Shown one piece after another: positions 38,742 through 49,500 of a stretch of 64,000 bases of DNA (the stretch's first letter is position 1; the number at the start of each line of letters is the position of its first letter). Under the pieces are notes generated by a model, which was not told the origin of the DNA, searched no databases, and worked only from the letters and a program-made list of their open reading frames with translations. The position numbers and the translations under genes are program-made. The stretch comes from Gammaproteobacteria bacterium (GTDB lineage: Bacteria; Pseudomonadota; Gammaproteobacteria; Coxiellales; Coxiellaceae). The stretch spans positions 39,733-103,732 of the forward strand of contig JAUIAD010000010.1 in the NCBI GenBank assembly GCA_030425685.1. The letters run 5' to 3'.

Positions 38742-40961
38742 ATGCGAACCATTAAACAAATCTCCGATGAACGAGAACGACTCTCTTCGTATTTACATCA
38801 AATCAATGACAAATCAAAAGAAGTATTAGATAAAATAAATTCCTGCCAACGAACCATTTTAGCAAAAGTCGTGCGAGACCAGCGCTCAAATGGAATTTAC
38901 AATACTGGTGTACACGTATTTTCTGAAATTCTCTGGGCAGGATTAAAAAGCATTCCTATGGCTGGCGGATATTTTTCACTAGCACAAAAAGTTATGTCAG
39001 ACCCACTCAAAGGGGCTTATGCAGTATCACGGACACAGTACGGCAGCCACTGGGGTTACGATAATGCCAACCAAGTGATGAGCCCATTATCCGTAGATAA
39101 TGGCAATGGCACAACTTCTATAAAAAATTTATCGGGCTATAACTTAGGCGCAACAGGAGGACCACGTATTAGCGCTTTTAATTCTGACCCTGATTTAAAA
39201 ATACAACAGTTTGAAGCTGACTTGCATGGCATGGTTAACACTTCCAAACTTTATGCCGTTAAGCAGGGAAAAAACATGACAACGGCGCAAGTTAATTTAA
39301 GCCAGGATATCGGTATCGACCAAGCCGATAAATTAATGCTCGGCGAATGGAAAGTGGGAACACTAACAACTCTATCGCACTGTGAGACCAATGAATGGCT
39401 ATGGTACAACTGGGCACTGATGTTAGGCACGATGTATGATGAACATAATGGACTAAAAGATTTTGATAATGGCATCTTTAATGTTGGCACTGAAAAAGAT
39501 CCCGTATTAGCGAGTTCAGCTAACGTTAATAGTATCTCAAAAGACAGTAAATTATCATCCTCACACGGTGGTTTTCACCGTACACTAGAAAACTACCAGC
39601 CAGGAGATTGGTGGTGGAATTTTGATAGAATCAAGGCGGTAACAACAGCAGCAACCCGCTATCGCGTCTGTTCTGCCAAAGCTAAAATTGTCGCTTACCT
39701 AACTGAAGTCAGAGCCAAAATGGCCGAAGATATCAGCAGCCATATTTATGATTTAATTGATAACAATGCTAAATTGGCACGACGAACCTGCGGTGATGCC
39801 AGTTACTCACGTAACTACGAAAGAAACCTGCATAAAGTAGGGATTGCTTGCACCATCCCTTTTAGATTATTAGGCGCTATTATGCCGAAGAAAATCTATA
39901 ACTACAGAACAACTTCACAATCAAAAGAATGGGCACGTTTTCTGTGTGCCATACATGTTTTTTATACCGTGTTGACAGCATACTTAGACGTAGCATTACC
40001 CTGCGACCTTTTGCCATCACGTAGGAATTACGAGTTATTTGTTATTGCCTACACTGATGCATATAATACAGCTACACATTACTTTTATCACAAGGGTCTA
40101 TTTGGTTATACCGGTGATCGTTGGGCGGGTGAAGATCTTCAATTAACCTTAAAACATTTACTCCATAATGATCCCGGCATTAAAACATTTATTACTAACT
40201 TAGCAATTAAAAAGGATCAAGAACGCCAAGTGCAAACTGACAGCACTGATTCAACATTAATAAAAAATCGTCAAGCATTTCAAGGCGGCAACAAGACACT
40301 AGGTTTAAGTGAGTTTTCACACTTAGGTCGATTATTTGGCTCCTACGATACTGAAAAAGGCTTTTTGCTTGCTGAAGTCGATATATTTATTCAAAGAGCA
40401 TTAGATGAAGCAGTAGAAAAAGTGCAGCAACAAAAAGCTGCTGCTGAGCAAGAAGCCTTAACACATGCTGCCATCGAAACAGAAGATGCAAGAACGGCAC
40501 CTAAGCTTGCACCTCCACCACCAAGACCAACTGCAAGTGGAACATGCAAAGCCGCACCTATACCACCAGTAAGAGATGCATCTGGGCAACTTATCAGACC
40601 CACCCCTATCACGACAGTAGCTGGTGGAGGAGCATCAAGTGGAGGTGGTGGCGGTGGCGCAGCTGTTGCGGCACCCAGCGTTAAACTCGCTCCACCGCCA
40701 CCACCACCAAGACCTAGCAGGGCACCCACTGGCACAACCTTAGCGGCACGTGCAAACTATCGCAATAGCGTTTTACAAAACGAAGGGATTGCTGGAATAG
40801 GAAATAATGACTTACAAGATGCCGCCTTTACGCAAATTGAATCATTGAAAACAATCTTAACAACACCCGGTGTGCCTGATTATGTTATCCATCAATTTAC
40901 AGCCATGCATAATCTACTGATGGAAATATTGAAAAATGTAGCCGCTTCACCAGCACCGTAG
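38742..40961 (+). CDS. Paralogous polyproline-tail protein A, unknown function
   Basis: 739 residues, no signal peptide. An N-terminal helical region carries GLKSIPMAGGYFSLAQKVMSDPL (about residues 68-90), a sequence with counterparts in the next gene. The middle has SLAxx/WLWYNWALMLGTMYDEHNG and LTAYLDVALPCDLLPS blocks, also conserved there. The C-terminus is low complexity: Pro runs (PPPPRP about residue 589; LAPPPPPPRP about 650) alternate with a Gly run. Such polyproline tracts are ligands for SH3, EVH1 and profilin in eukaryotic cells. Ribosome binding site GAGG. A terminator hairpin follows. A host-directed role is inferred from the tail only. Confidence 0.7.
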   Translation: MRTIKQISDERERLSSYLHQINDKSKEVLDKINSCQRTILAKVVRDQRSNGIYNTGVHVFSEILWAGLKSIPMAGGYFSLAQKVMSDPLKGAYAVSRTQYGSHWGYDNANQVMSPLSVDNGNGTTSIKNLSGYNLGATGGPRISAFNSDPDLKIQQFEADLHGMVNTSKLYAVKQGKNMTTAQVNLSQDIGIDQADKLMLGEWKVGTLTTLSHCETNEWLWYNWALMLGTMYDEHNGLKDFDNGIFNVGTEKDPVLASSANVNSISKDSKLSSSHGGFHRTLENYQPGDWWWNFDRIKAVTTAATRYRVCSAKAKIVAYLTEVRAKMAEDISSHIYDLIDNNAKLARRTCGDASYSRNYERNLHKVGIACTIPFRLLGAIMPKKIYNYRTTSQSKEWARFLCAIHVFYTVLTAYLDVALPCDLLPSRRNYELFVIAYTDAYNTATHYFYHKGLFGYTGDRWAGEDLQLTLKHLLHNDPGIKTFITNLAIKKDQERQVQTDSTDSTLIKNRQAFQGGNKTLGLSEFSHLGRLFGSYDTEKGFLLAEVDIFIQRALDEAVEKVQQQKAAAEQEALTHAAIETEDARTAPKLAPPPPRPTASGTCKAAPIPPVRDASGQLIRPTPITTVAGGGASSGGGGGGAAVAAPSVKLAPPPPPPRPSRAPTGTTLAARANYRNSVLQNEGIAGIGNNDLQDAAFTQIESLKTILTTPGVPDYVIHQFTAMHNLLMEILKNVAASPAP

Positions 40962-40982
40962 AAAATACGGTAATTTTAACCG

Positions 40983-41002
40983 GGGCGCTAATCATAGCGC
41001 CC
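40983..41002 (+). terminator. Terminator hairpin after protein A
   Basis: GGGCGCTA and TAGCGCCC form an 8-bp perfect stem with loop ATCA. It sits 21 bp after the stop at 40961 and before protein B. No long T tract follows. Confidence 0.55.
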
Positions 41003-41118
41003 TAACCTTATAACAACGACAAAACAGCCACATTGTTAATACAATTGCCATATAATTCACAAACACTACTCTTTTAAGATAATAATCAAGAAAAAGCTAA
41101 TTATAAAAGAGGAATGTT

Positions 41119-43431
41119 ATGCGTCATAAAGTAGAAGAAGTTCACCAATATCGACAAGCAATGGAAGAGATCAAACAAAATTGCATCATGCAAGCACAGC
41201 TTATCAGCGACACCATCGACCAGCGTTCAACGGAGGTGCTTGCACTGTATAAAGCAGATGAAGGCAGCTCAGAAGCCTTAGGAAGAGCTAGCCATATCAT
41301 CGGCAAAGTCTACACCGGCGCACTTAAAGCTATTCCTGGATTTGGTGGTTTTTTTGATATGCTATGTGATGTTGCCGCCGATCCGATGGCAAATATCTAC
41401 GGTTTAATTGACCAAACCAATGCCGCCCAGTGGGACTTTATGGCCAACCCAAGCGCTACAGTAAAAGCATTTGCCCATAGTGATGTGGTTGCTAAAGCAT
41501 TAGAGCACACTGCGCACAGTCGTTTAGGGCAATATATTAATGATAGCAAATTACGCTTTCAACAATATGAAAATGACATGAGGGATCTATTAGGAAATAA
41601 ATTAATTACCCATACAAAAAAATACGCCTCCGGACCCACCTTACACAAACAACATATCTCACCTTACTCACCGACCACTATTAACCACAATCGATTAGAA
41701 TTTGCCAAAATGCGCGCTGCAATTCGCAGCGGCACTTTAAAAAATTTAGCAACAACAAGTAAGGAAAACTGGACCTGGCACTGTTTATCATTATTAGCGC
41801 GCAGCATGTACCATGACACTGATGGTAGAAAAGATATTCACCGCGGTGTTTTCTGTAAAAAGAACAAGCAGGGCGAGCCAATATTAATGCGCGGCAAAGA
41901 ACAAATATCGTCTATTTGAACGGCAAACGGTCGCCTTTGTGATGAAGATTGCTCATTAGCAAAATATTTAAAAGAGCTAAAAGATAGTGACTTCTACTCA
42001 TCAATGAACAGGTTTGTTGGCAACAACCTGATTAACGCAACCTGCCAGTATCGGGTCGAGACAACAAAAGCGTTATTTTTAGCTTATGAAGAAGATGTTA
42101 GAAATACATTAGAAAGAAATCTCAGTAGCGAGTTTCGCACCCTAATGATTCAACATCAGAACCCAAGCATGACCCACTCACAAGCAGAATCAGAGGCATT
42201 TTCAAACACCGTCAAGACAGGTATTAACAAGGCACTCTTTATTCTTGTCACTGGCGGCTTGCCTTTATTAGCACCAAATTATATTTACGATATTAATACA
42301 TCTTTTGATACCAGTGCCTACACACATATGATCATTGGCGCTGATTTATTTTTTCAAATACTAACAGCTTATATGGATGAAGCCTTTATTTGCGATAAAC
42401 TGCCAACAGCAGCCAATGTAAGATTATTCACAGTAGCTTTTGCTGATGCGTATACATGTGCCGTTCAGTATGTTGGCAATCATGCAACTGAAAGCAACGA
42501 AAGAACCACTTTTAAAAACCTATTATTAGGGTTTCTTAGTAGCGACCCAACGATATTAGCTTTTTTAAAAGCAGTTATTGCCAATGAAATTAATAATAAT
42601 TTTACTCCTAACTACTTTAATGCTTTTACTAGATCTAAGTTTAGAGCAACAAACCTTAAAGCGCCCGGCTTATCACAATTTACTAACAGTCAAGTATTTG
42701 GCATATACAGTGCCAGTAAAAATTATGATGAATTAAGTGATGATTACGAGCTATTTACAATCATCAATGAAATAGAGCACGTTCTTACTGGCATCAGAGA
42801 ATCTTATCAGCAAAGAATTATGACTAATAACAGATTGAAAACTACCCTTAATTCGAATCAGCTGCATTCTAAAAATCACCTAAAGCATGTCAATAGCCGA
42901 TTAAACCCCTTTGAAATGGATATTACTGATTATAGAGAAAGTGCAGAAGGATTTCGCAATCCAATAGAAACAGGTTTTGGCTTTGCATTAAGAGAGGAAT
43001 TAACGCAATGTAATGAAAGCGCAATAAAATTAATGGAAAATGGATCATTAATGCAAGAGCTCACTGAGCACCTCTATAACGTTAATAAACTGATGAATAC
43101 CATGGCGGCTTTATTAGGAAATAGCGTTTTAGCCGGCGAACTCCATGTACAAGATCCGCAACAGTTAGGTACAAGGTCTTCTATTGTTTCCTCTGCCCCA
43201 GATACAAAATTTCCAGCTATCGCCGATCGGGATATCAGCAACAGGCGTTCACCACCGCCGCCGCCCAACCTAAACTTTTACCGCAGCAGACGACACCATA
43301 AAAAAGTCAGCAACCGGCATCAAGATGCTGCTTTGCAACCGCTACAACCTAATTCAGCGGCTGCTAGGATTTATGTTAATCACTACCATCAACAGCAACC
43401 CTTACAGCCGGTAATTAATCGCAGGAAATAA
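41119..43431 (+). pseudogene. Paralogous polyproline-tail protein B, interrupted by an in-frame TGA
   Basis: The same frame runs from ATG 41119 (ribosome binding site AGAGG) to 43431 with one stop, TGA at 41917-41919, after codon 266. Sequence on both sides matches protein A: before it GALKAIPGFGGFFDM, and after it FQILTAYMDEAFICDKLPT and NATCQYRVETTKA. The downstream 504 codons are otherwise intact, so the stop is recent, a sequencing error, or read through. The C-terminus has RRSPPPPPNLN (about residue 710), a shorter version of A's polyproline tail. Because TGA ends core genes such as mfd, general recoding is ruled out. Confidence 0.75.
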
Positions 43432-43445
43432 AACTCCCATATATG

Positions 43446-43931
43446 CTATGGGGTAGGTAGACTACTCATTTTATAACGAGGGTAGTTAGCACGATCCAAT
43501 TGAGAACCAGGAAAGATTCCATGACGATTCAAAAAAATTGGCATAGCAACTGCTTTTCCTGTTACTAAAGCTAATAATTGACGCTCTTTTGCTTTTGGCA
43601 CGTGTCTTGTATACTTATGACGCCCCCCATAGGTCCTATTAGTCTGCAGCGCGCCTATTTCTTGTAATAAAGCAATCGTTGGTTCAGCATACTGTGTTCG
43701 TAGAATATCTAGTACCGTTGTTGAAATTGGACAATCATCTAGAAGGCACTTAGCTGTTGTAAATTTTTCAGGGTGATCGCAGAAAGCTTTTTATCCTTGC
43801 TAAATTATTTGCAAAACTCTTTTGATCTTGCAAATTAATACCAAGACGTCTTAGTATACTACGAGCAACAAAATGAGCATACTCCTCTTCCTCAGCCTGC
43901 GAAATACTGTCAACGCTCTCATTGACAACCG
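43446..43931 (-). pseudogene. Frameshifted C-terminal continuation of the vWA gene
   Basis: Reading on past the vWA stop (43932) in other frames gives plausible protein. One frame continues QLAVVNESVDSISQAEEEEY...ARSILRRLGINLQ down to the T5 run at 43788-43792. From there another frame reads AFCDHPEKFTTAKCLLDDCPIS...GRHKYTRHVP...NYPRYKMSSLPTP and stops at 43446-43448. Deleting one base of the T5 run joins the two. The simplest reading is that the vWA protein originally ended here and has lost about 160 residues through two single-base changes. Confidence 0.6.
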
Positions 43932-45428
43932 CTAATTGGTTGTTGCCAGCTGCTTTTCATCCATTTCATCTTGCTCGGTGCTAAGATACGACACATCATC
44001 CCCTGTTAATGACTTTGGCACACCTATAAAACTATTGGCAATAGTGCCACCACAATCAGCAACAGGTATTAACATTACTGTACCATCGTCTTGCGTATAG
44101 GAGATAAGAAATCTGCGTTTAACAGTAACGGTTTTTGGTAGTGGATTGATTGCTTTAATCTGCTCCTCTAACATAGCCGCAGACTTAACTTGCTGTACTT
44201 GCGAGAAATCATTACCAAGGTTTGTAAGACTATTGGCGAATGTTTCATTAAGTGTTTTTTTAAAGTTTGTTCTAAAATATACGAGCTGTAAATTTTCTTT
44301 ACCACAAGAGCCCTCAATCAATGGAACAATTTTCTGTTGAAACGCACCTGGGTATTGTGAAAGTCTTAAATTTTCTAATCCCGGCTCACCATCGGTAATC
44401 ACTATCAATTGCACGGATTGATTTGAATTTATTCCTACTGAGTTAAATACCTCACACAGTCCTTTTAATAACATGGTACCCCTCTCATGCCCTTGACCTG
44501 CAATCAACCGCCCTGCATCTTCTATTTCAATCTCATGTATAGGTTTACTATTAAGCAACACTTTAGTTTTAGTAGACCCACTAAACATAACAACAGAAAC
44601 CAAAGCTGTCCCTTTTTCTTCTTTAACTTGCTGTAAACGACCTTTTAAAGCTTCAATAGCATAGTTCATACGAGTTTTTTGCTGACTACCTTCGATCCTT
44701 CTCATACTTCTACTATTATCCATTAAAAAAACATAATGTTTTTCTCGATCATCTAATTTCGGTTTGGAAACCATGTTAACTCGCATGATATTCTTATCGT
44801 GCGCATCACTGACCAGCACCTTGGTATTTATATAGGCCGCCTTATCTTCAGCCTGATATTTATCGGTCAATGCACTTTCTAATTCCTCTGAACGTATAAA
44901 TAGAGCAGGCCGAGGGGATAAACTTTCTTTTATCATTGCAGCACTATCCTCTTTCCCGACGACCTTAAGCGCGTTTGCTAAAAACTCATCACACTTACGT
45001 TTATTTATGATCAAACGATGAGGTGTACGATCAAGGCTTGGCCCAATAACTCTTTCTGATTTTTGCAGCCAAAATAATTGCGTGTCTTGCGCTAAATATA
45101 CAAACATATTCAAGTCTTGCGCCGATAATGTTTCATCACCTCTAACTTCACGCCAAATATTTTTGGCTAACTGCTCTACTTGCTTTTGTGCACGCGCTTT
45201 AGTTCTTAGCGGAAAACGTATCTGTTCACTGGCAGCAATGGCATCACGCTCCCATTGCATTATCGACTTCTCCTCAGCTGAGGAGACCAGCCGATCATAA
45301 CCTCTACCAGGTACTGTTTTAAATACCATCGCTGGTGGCTGACTCGTGGCACTACGATTAGAGGCTGGCAACGATAGTGATATATCTCTGTAGACGTTAT
45401 TCAATCTCAGATGAAGGCATTGCGTCAA
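43932..45428 (-). CDS. von Willebrand A (vWA) domain protein
   Basis: 498 residues in the frame shown. The vWA domain spans about residues 228-420 with an intact MIDAS: DxSxS as DNSRS at 237-241, the threonine in RGTMLLKG, and the aspartate in VITDGEPG. The N-terminal 220 residues are helical and charged, and no signal peptide is seen, so the protein is likely cytoplasmic or translocated. The frame begins with TTG and has no good ribosome binding site, so the true start is uncertain; the 5' end may also be damaged. The coding sequence seems to continue past the stop in other frames (43446-43931). Confidence 0.65.
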   Translation of the reverse strand: MTQCLHLRLNNVYRDISLSLPASNRSATSQPPAMVFKTVPGRGYDRLVSSAEEKSIMQWERDAIAASEQIRFPLRTKARAQKQVEQLAKNIWREVRGDETLSAQDLNMFVYLAQDTQLFWLQKSERVIGPSLDRTPHRLIINKRKCDEFLANALKVVGKEDSAAMIKESLSPRPALFIRSEELESALTDKYQAEDKAAYINTKVLVSDAHDKNIMRVNMVSKPKLDDREKHYVFLMDNSRSMRRIEGSQQKTRMNYAIEALKGRLQQVKEEKGTALVSVVMFSGSTKTKVLLNSKPIHEIEIEDAGRLIAGQGHERGTMLLKGLCEVFNSVGINSNQSVQLIVITDGEPGLENLRLSQYPGAFQQKIVPLIEGSCGKENLQLVYFRTNFKKTLNETFANSLTNLGNDFSQVQQVKSAAMLEEQIKAINPLPKTVTVKRRFLISYTQDDGTVMLIPVADCGGTIANSFIGVPKSLTGDDVSYLSTEQDEMDEKQLATTN

Positions 45429-45530
45429 TTTAAAAAACTCATTTTAAATTAAAGCACAATTAAGAATCTCACTTCAGGTGGTTCACAGTTGAAATCACTA
45501 GTATTTTTTTAATATTTTTCTTAGTAATAG

Positions 45531-45893
45531 ATGGGTGAAATTACGCATAATGCCAAAACGCGCTATGCTTACTTAGGGGACGAAATAGGTAACGTGCTTT
45601 TCTCTGGTGGAGCAGTATTAAGAAAAAAAATTTTCGACTTAATAACCAACCCCACCTACTTTGCAGTCTGTTATGATAAAGAAAAAAATATAAACCGGCA
45701 TTTTATACCAGGTGACTATTTTAAAACTATTTATTTAAAGTGGCACTTGTATCGATCTCCACATCAGTGTCAGCGTCAACTTTATTTTCCTCTTTCATCT
45801 TACCTTCTGGAACAGCTGTTTCTTGTGCTTGCGCAAAAAAGCTCGGCACTGTACGCTTCTCTTCCTGTAATGTTTTACCTAAAGCATCCTTAA
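45531..45893 (+). CDS. Doubtful ORF, antisense at its 3' end
   Basis: 120 residues. The first about 65 residues (MGEITHNAKTRYAYLGDEIG...) look protein-like and lie in otherwise empty sequence, but the 3' half is antisense to the better-supported gene at 45727-46296 and the ATG has no ribosome binding site. It may be a fragment of a lost gene. Confidence 0.2.
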   Translation: MGEITHNAKTRYAYLGDEIGNVLFSGGAVLRKKIFDLITNPTYFAVCYDKEKNINRHFIPGDYFKTIYLKWHLYRSPHQCQRQLYFPLSSYLLEQLFLVLAQKSSALYASLPVMFYLKHP

Positions 45894-46296
45894 GTTGACC
45901 ACAAATAAATAGCCGCAACTCATTTGCGCTAGGGTGCACTAGCTCAAGATCATTTCCAGGCTTATTTTTATAGCTATCTTTAAATGTATTCACTTGCGCA
46001 AACATTTGACTCACATCTTGCATCTGGGGATTTAACAGAATAACTGACATCTTGATATTAGGAAGTGGTCCATAGTTAGCATCCCCGTCCGCCAATAATT
46101 TAATATTGAGGTCCTCGTTCAATTTAATAATAATGTAACCCTTAGCTCGGAGCTCGTCATCAAACTTAATATGGTACTGACTTAAATTCGTCCTAACTTG
46201 CTCTAAAAACTGATAATGCCCAAATGAACTCCATGGCCCTGCTATTCTCCCTAAATCTACTTCAGTAGGTGTATATTGAGCTGATCGACTTCGCAT
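45727..46296 (-). CDS. Hypothetical protein, 189 residues
   Basis: A strong ribosome binding site (AGGGGG, about 5 bp before the ATG) supports this strand over the overlapping plus-strand frame. No signal peptide or membrane segment. The body is mixed alpha/beta (SFGHYQFLEQVRTNL, NIKMSVILLNPQMQDVSQM) and ends in an acidic, Thr/Asp-rich tail. Family not recognised. It lies 298 bp upstream of the vWA gene on the same strand and could share its transcript. Confidence 0.55.
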   Translation of the reverse strand: MRSRSAQYTPTEVDLGRIAGPWSSFGHYQFLEQVRTNLSQYHIKFDDELRAKGYIIIKLNEDLNIKLLADGDANYGPLPNIKMSVILLNPQMQDVSQMFAQVNTFKDSYKNKPGNDLELVHPSANELRLFICGQLKDALGKTLQEEKRTVPSFFAQAQETAVPEGKMKEENKVDADTDVEIDTSATLNK

Positions 46297-46543
46297 TCTT
46301 TCCCCCTAATAGTTATTGTCTCATTTGGAGTAAGAATAGCATAAAAAAATTAAAGAAATATTAAAAACCAGCAGCACACCTGGCACATCTACTGAAAATA
46401 CTACACGCCTAATATATTTTTAATACTTCCAGAAAACCAAGTAATATTACGATTTATTTAACACTTACAAAGCGATGCACAGAATTAAACTGCATCCTAG
46501 CGCTAATAGTTATAACTAACTTGCACCTTTTTAGCAAGTGATC

Positions 46544-49500
46544 TCAAGAAATGATATCATCACTTTCCACACCTGCAGTAGCAATTAATGTAATTTCAAA
46601 ATCACTATTAGCGACACTAATGCTCACCTGTCCGTGATTCTTTTCTATAGAAATATCATTAGCACTGACATTTAAATTTGAAAAATCCAACTGGTCGATA
46701 CCTGAGACAAAACCTTCAATAATATCAGGGTTACTACTATGCGAATCATCAAGCGATGAAAACTCAAAAACATCAGCGCCGTCACCGCCAACCATAAAAT
46801 CTTTGCCAAGACCACCATTAAAGCGGTCCTCTCCAACATTGCCATAGAGATAATCATTGTTATCACCGCCATTAATAACATCATCACCTTCATTGCCATG
46901 GATATAATCAATGCCACTGCCACCATTTAAATGATCATTGCCAGCATTACCATGAATACGGTCATTGCCATCACCACCAAATATTTCGTCATCGCCATTC
47001 AGTCCATGAAGGTGGTCGTCATTCGCAAAGCCATTTATTTGATCGCTATCAAGTGTTCCATATAAATGATCTGCTTGCGCTGTACCATTAATAGTATTGT
47101 TTGTATCAATTGGGTCAGGATCAGGATCTGGATCTGGATCAGGATCTGGATCTGGATCTGGATCTGGATCTGGATCTGGATCTGGATCTGGATCTGGATC
47201 TGGAGCGCTCGCATTTAGTATAAAATCATTTTCAGCTAAATCACCAACCCCGCCTACTTTAACATCAAAGTCCGTACCATTTATATTAATATGAAGATAT
47301 CCCTCATAATGGCTAATCGTTAGTTGCTCATAGGTAACATTTAATGATGCTAAATCAATTTTATCTACACCAACGGTAAATGTTTCAATAATGTCGCTAG
47401 AAGAAAATGTCGAATCGTTTGCACTTGTATATTGAAAAACATCAGCATCATCACCACCAACCAAATAGTCAGCACCCAATCCTCCATTTAAAACATCATC
47501 ACCTATATTACCATAAAGAAAGTCATTGCCCTCACCACCAACTAATAGATCACCACCTTGGTTACCATGTATTAAATCGTTGCCTAAGCCACCATACAAT
47601 TTGTCATCACCCAGATTACCATGCAAATGATCGTCTCCCTCTTTTCCTTGTGAAATATCATTATTCACTGTGCCATGCAAAACATCATTGCCAGCCGTTC
47701 CTAAAATTAAATTATCAGGTGCTGGGTCAGGATCAGGATCTGGTGTTGGATCAGGATCAGGGTCTGGTGCTGGGTCGGGGTCAGGATCTGGTGTTGGATC
47801 AGGGTCCGGGCCTGGTGTCGGATCTGGATCAGGATCCGGTGTTGGATCAGGATCAGGATCTGGGTCAGGATCAGGATCAGGATCAGGATCCGGTGTAGGA
47901 TCAGGTTCACTCACACCATTAAGGGAAGACCACTGCAAGTTATCATTAACCGCCTTAAATTCCTGCGGCAATAAAACAAATTCTGTCCCATCCGAAAAAC
48001 GCACGAGCACTTGCTCACCAGAAGGATTATATGAGGTATACGTTAACAAACCATTATTATTAAACACTGAGAAAAAAGGCGTATTCGCATTGACACTGTT
48101 ATCAATAGTGCCAAGCGCAGCAAAGTTATTTAGCCAATGATATGTATGCGCCACAGACTCACCATCCTCAACGGCATAATTACTGTTACTATTAAAATTT
48201 TGCAATGCACCTTGCGGGTCAAAAAACGCTTGATACTGCCACATCAAATCAACCCACTGATTCGGTGGTGCACCATTATTAGCAACCATCTCATTATAAT
48301 TATTTTCAACATACTCTGGGTGCTGACCTAGATACAAGGACCCACCCGTAAAAGGAAGAAAATTTATACCGTGAATCATTTCAGGCTCACCTGAGAACCA
48401 CGTTGAATAAGCCGCCCCATCACCCCACACCATTCCCACAGCATCATGCGAAAATTGCGCTGGAAAAGTAGCATCATCAATATCAAACCAATATTGTTCA
48501 ATCGCGGATAATTCTGTTGCATATAAATATGCACCTAAATCAAGCGCCTCTTGATTGTTAGTATGCGCCCCCCACATTAACGTGGCACTGGCAAAGTTCA
48601 TCGACTCAGAAGAGGACTCATGATTATTACCAGCAAAAAACGAGCCGTGACCAGAAGCCCAGGAGTGTCCTGCATACGGGTCAAAGCTACGTAAATAAGG
48701 AAATTCCGTACTCGCTCGATCTACATTAGCAACATCCTGAATCAGCAAATCAACCATGCCACCCCAATCATCAGCCCACTGTGGATCATACTGTGCGATA
48801 ACCGATGCAGCTTTAACAAAATAACCATAATGAAAATGATGATCATTAATTTGTGTATCAGAATGAAAGCTTGCCGGATAACCCTGAAAAGTATCCCACT
48901 GTTGATTGTAATAAAACTGCTTATCATCAGGATTATTAGCGTCAACGCTAAACCAATCTTCCAGCTCTGTTTTTATTTCTCCTAAAAAGAAATCTTTAGC
49001 CTCATCATGCCCAACCTGATTGGCAATTTGTGTTAACTCCCCTAAGCGGGCAACGGCTTTACCAACCCAATAGGTATCAAGTCCAGGTATTACAATGGGT
49101 GAGTTGCTTAACTCCTGATAAATAGTATCAATCTCCTGATATAAACCCGCTGCACTGGATGCATCCATCATATTAGGTAAAGAAGGTAATATCCCGGTAA
49201 AATCATGTGTTGTTGTAAAAGAGTTACCTTCTAATAGTTTCATTTCACCACGAGGGCTTTCATAAAAAAAATCGGTTAACTGATCATCAGTGTTAATCCA
49301 CTGATGTCGATACAGATTAACTAATGCTTCATTGGAAAAACCAGCCTCTTTTAAATCCGTGGTAATATTAAATGTCGTCACCACTTCACTGTTTTCTTGG
49401 TCAAAAACATATTCTGCTTTGCTATCAGTAACAAATGCATAAGCATGGTTATAAAAATAATTGAGTGTATCGACAGAATTATCAGGCAATAAAGCGACGG

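Noticed and set aside
40391..40735. Minus-strand Gly/Ala/Pro-rich ORF
   Set aside because: Antisense to the polyproline tail of protein A; low-complexity shadow.
41119..43431. Genetic code reassignment of TGA
   Set aside because: TGA terminates mfd, purE and other core genes in the window, and only one gene here contains it internally.
47097..48140. Plus-strand Ser-Gly-rich ORFs
   Set aside because: They are antisense copies of the Asp-Pro hexanucleotide repeats in the glucanase gene.
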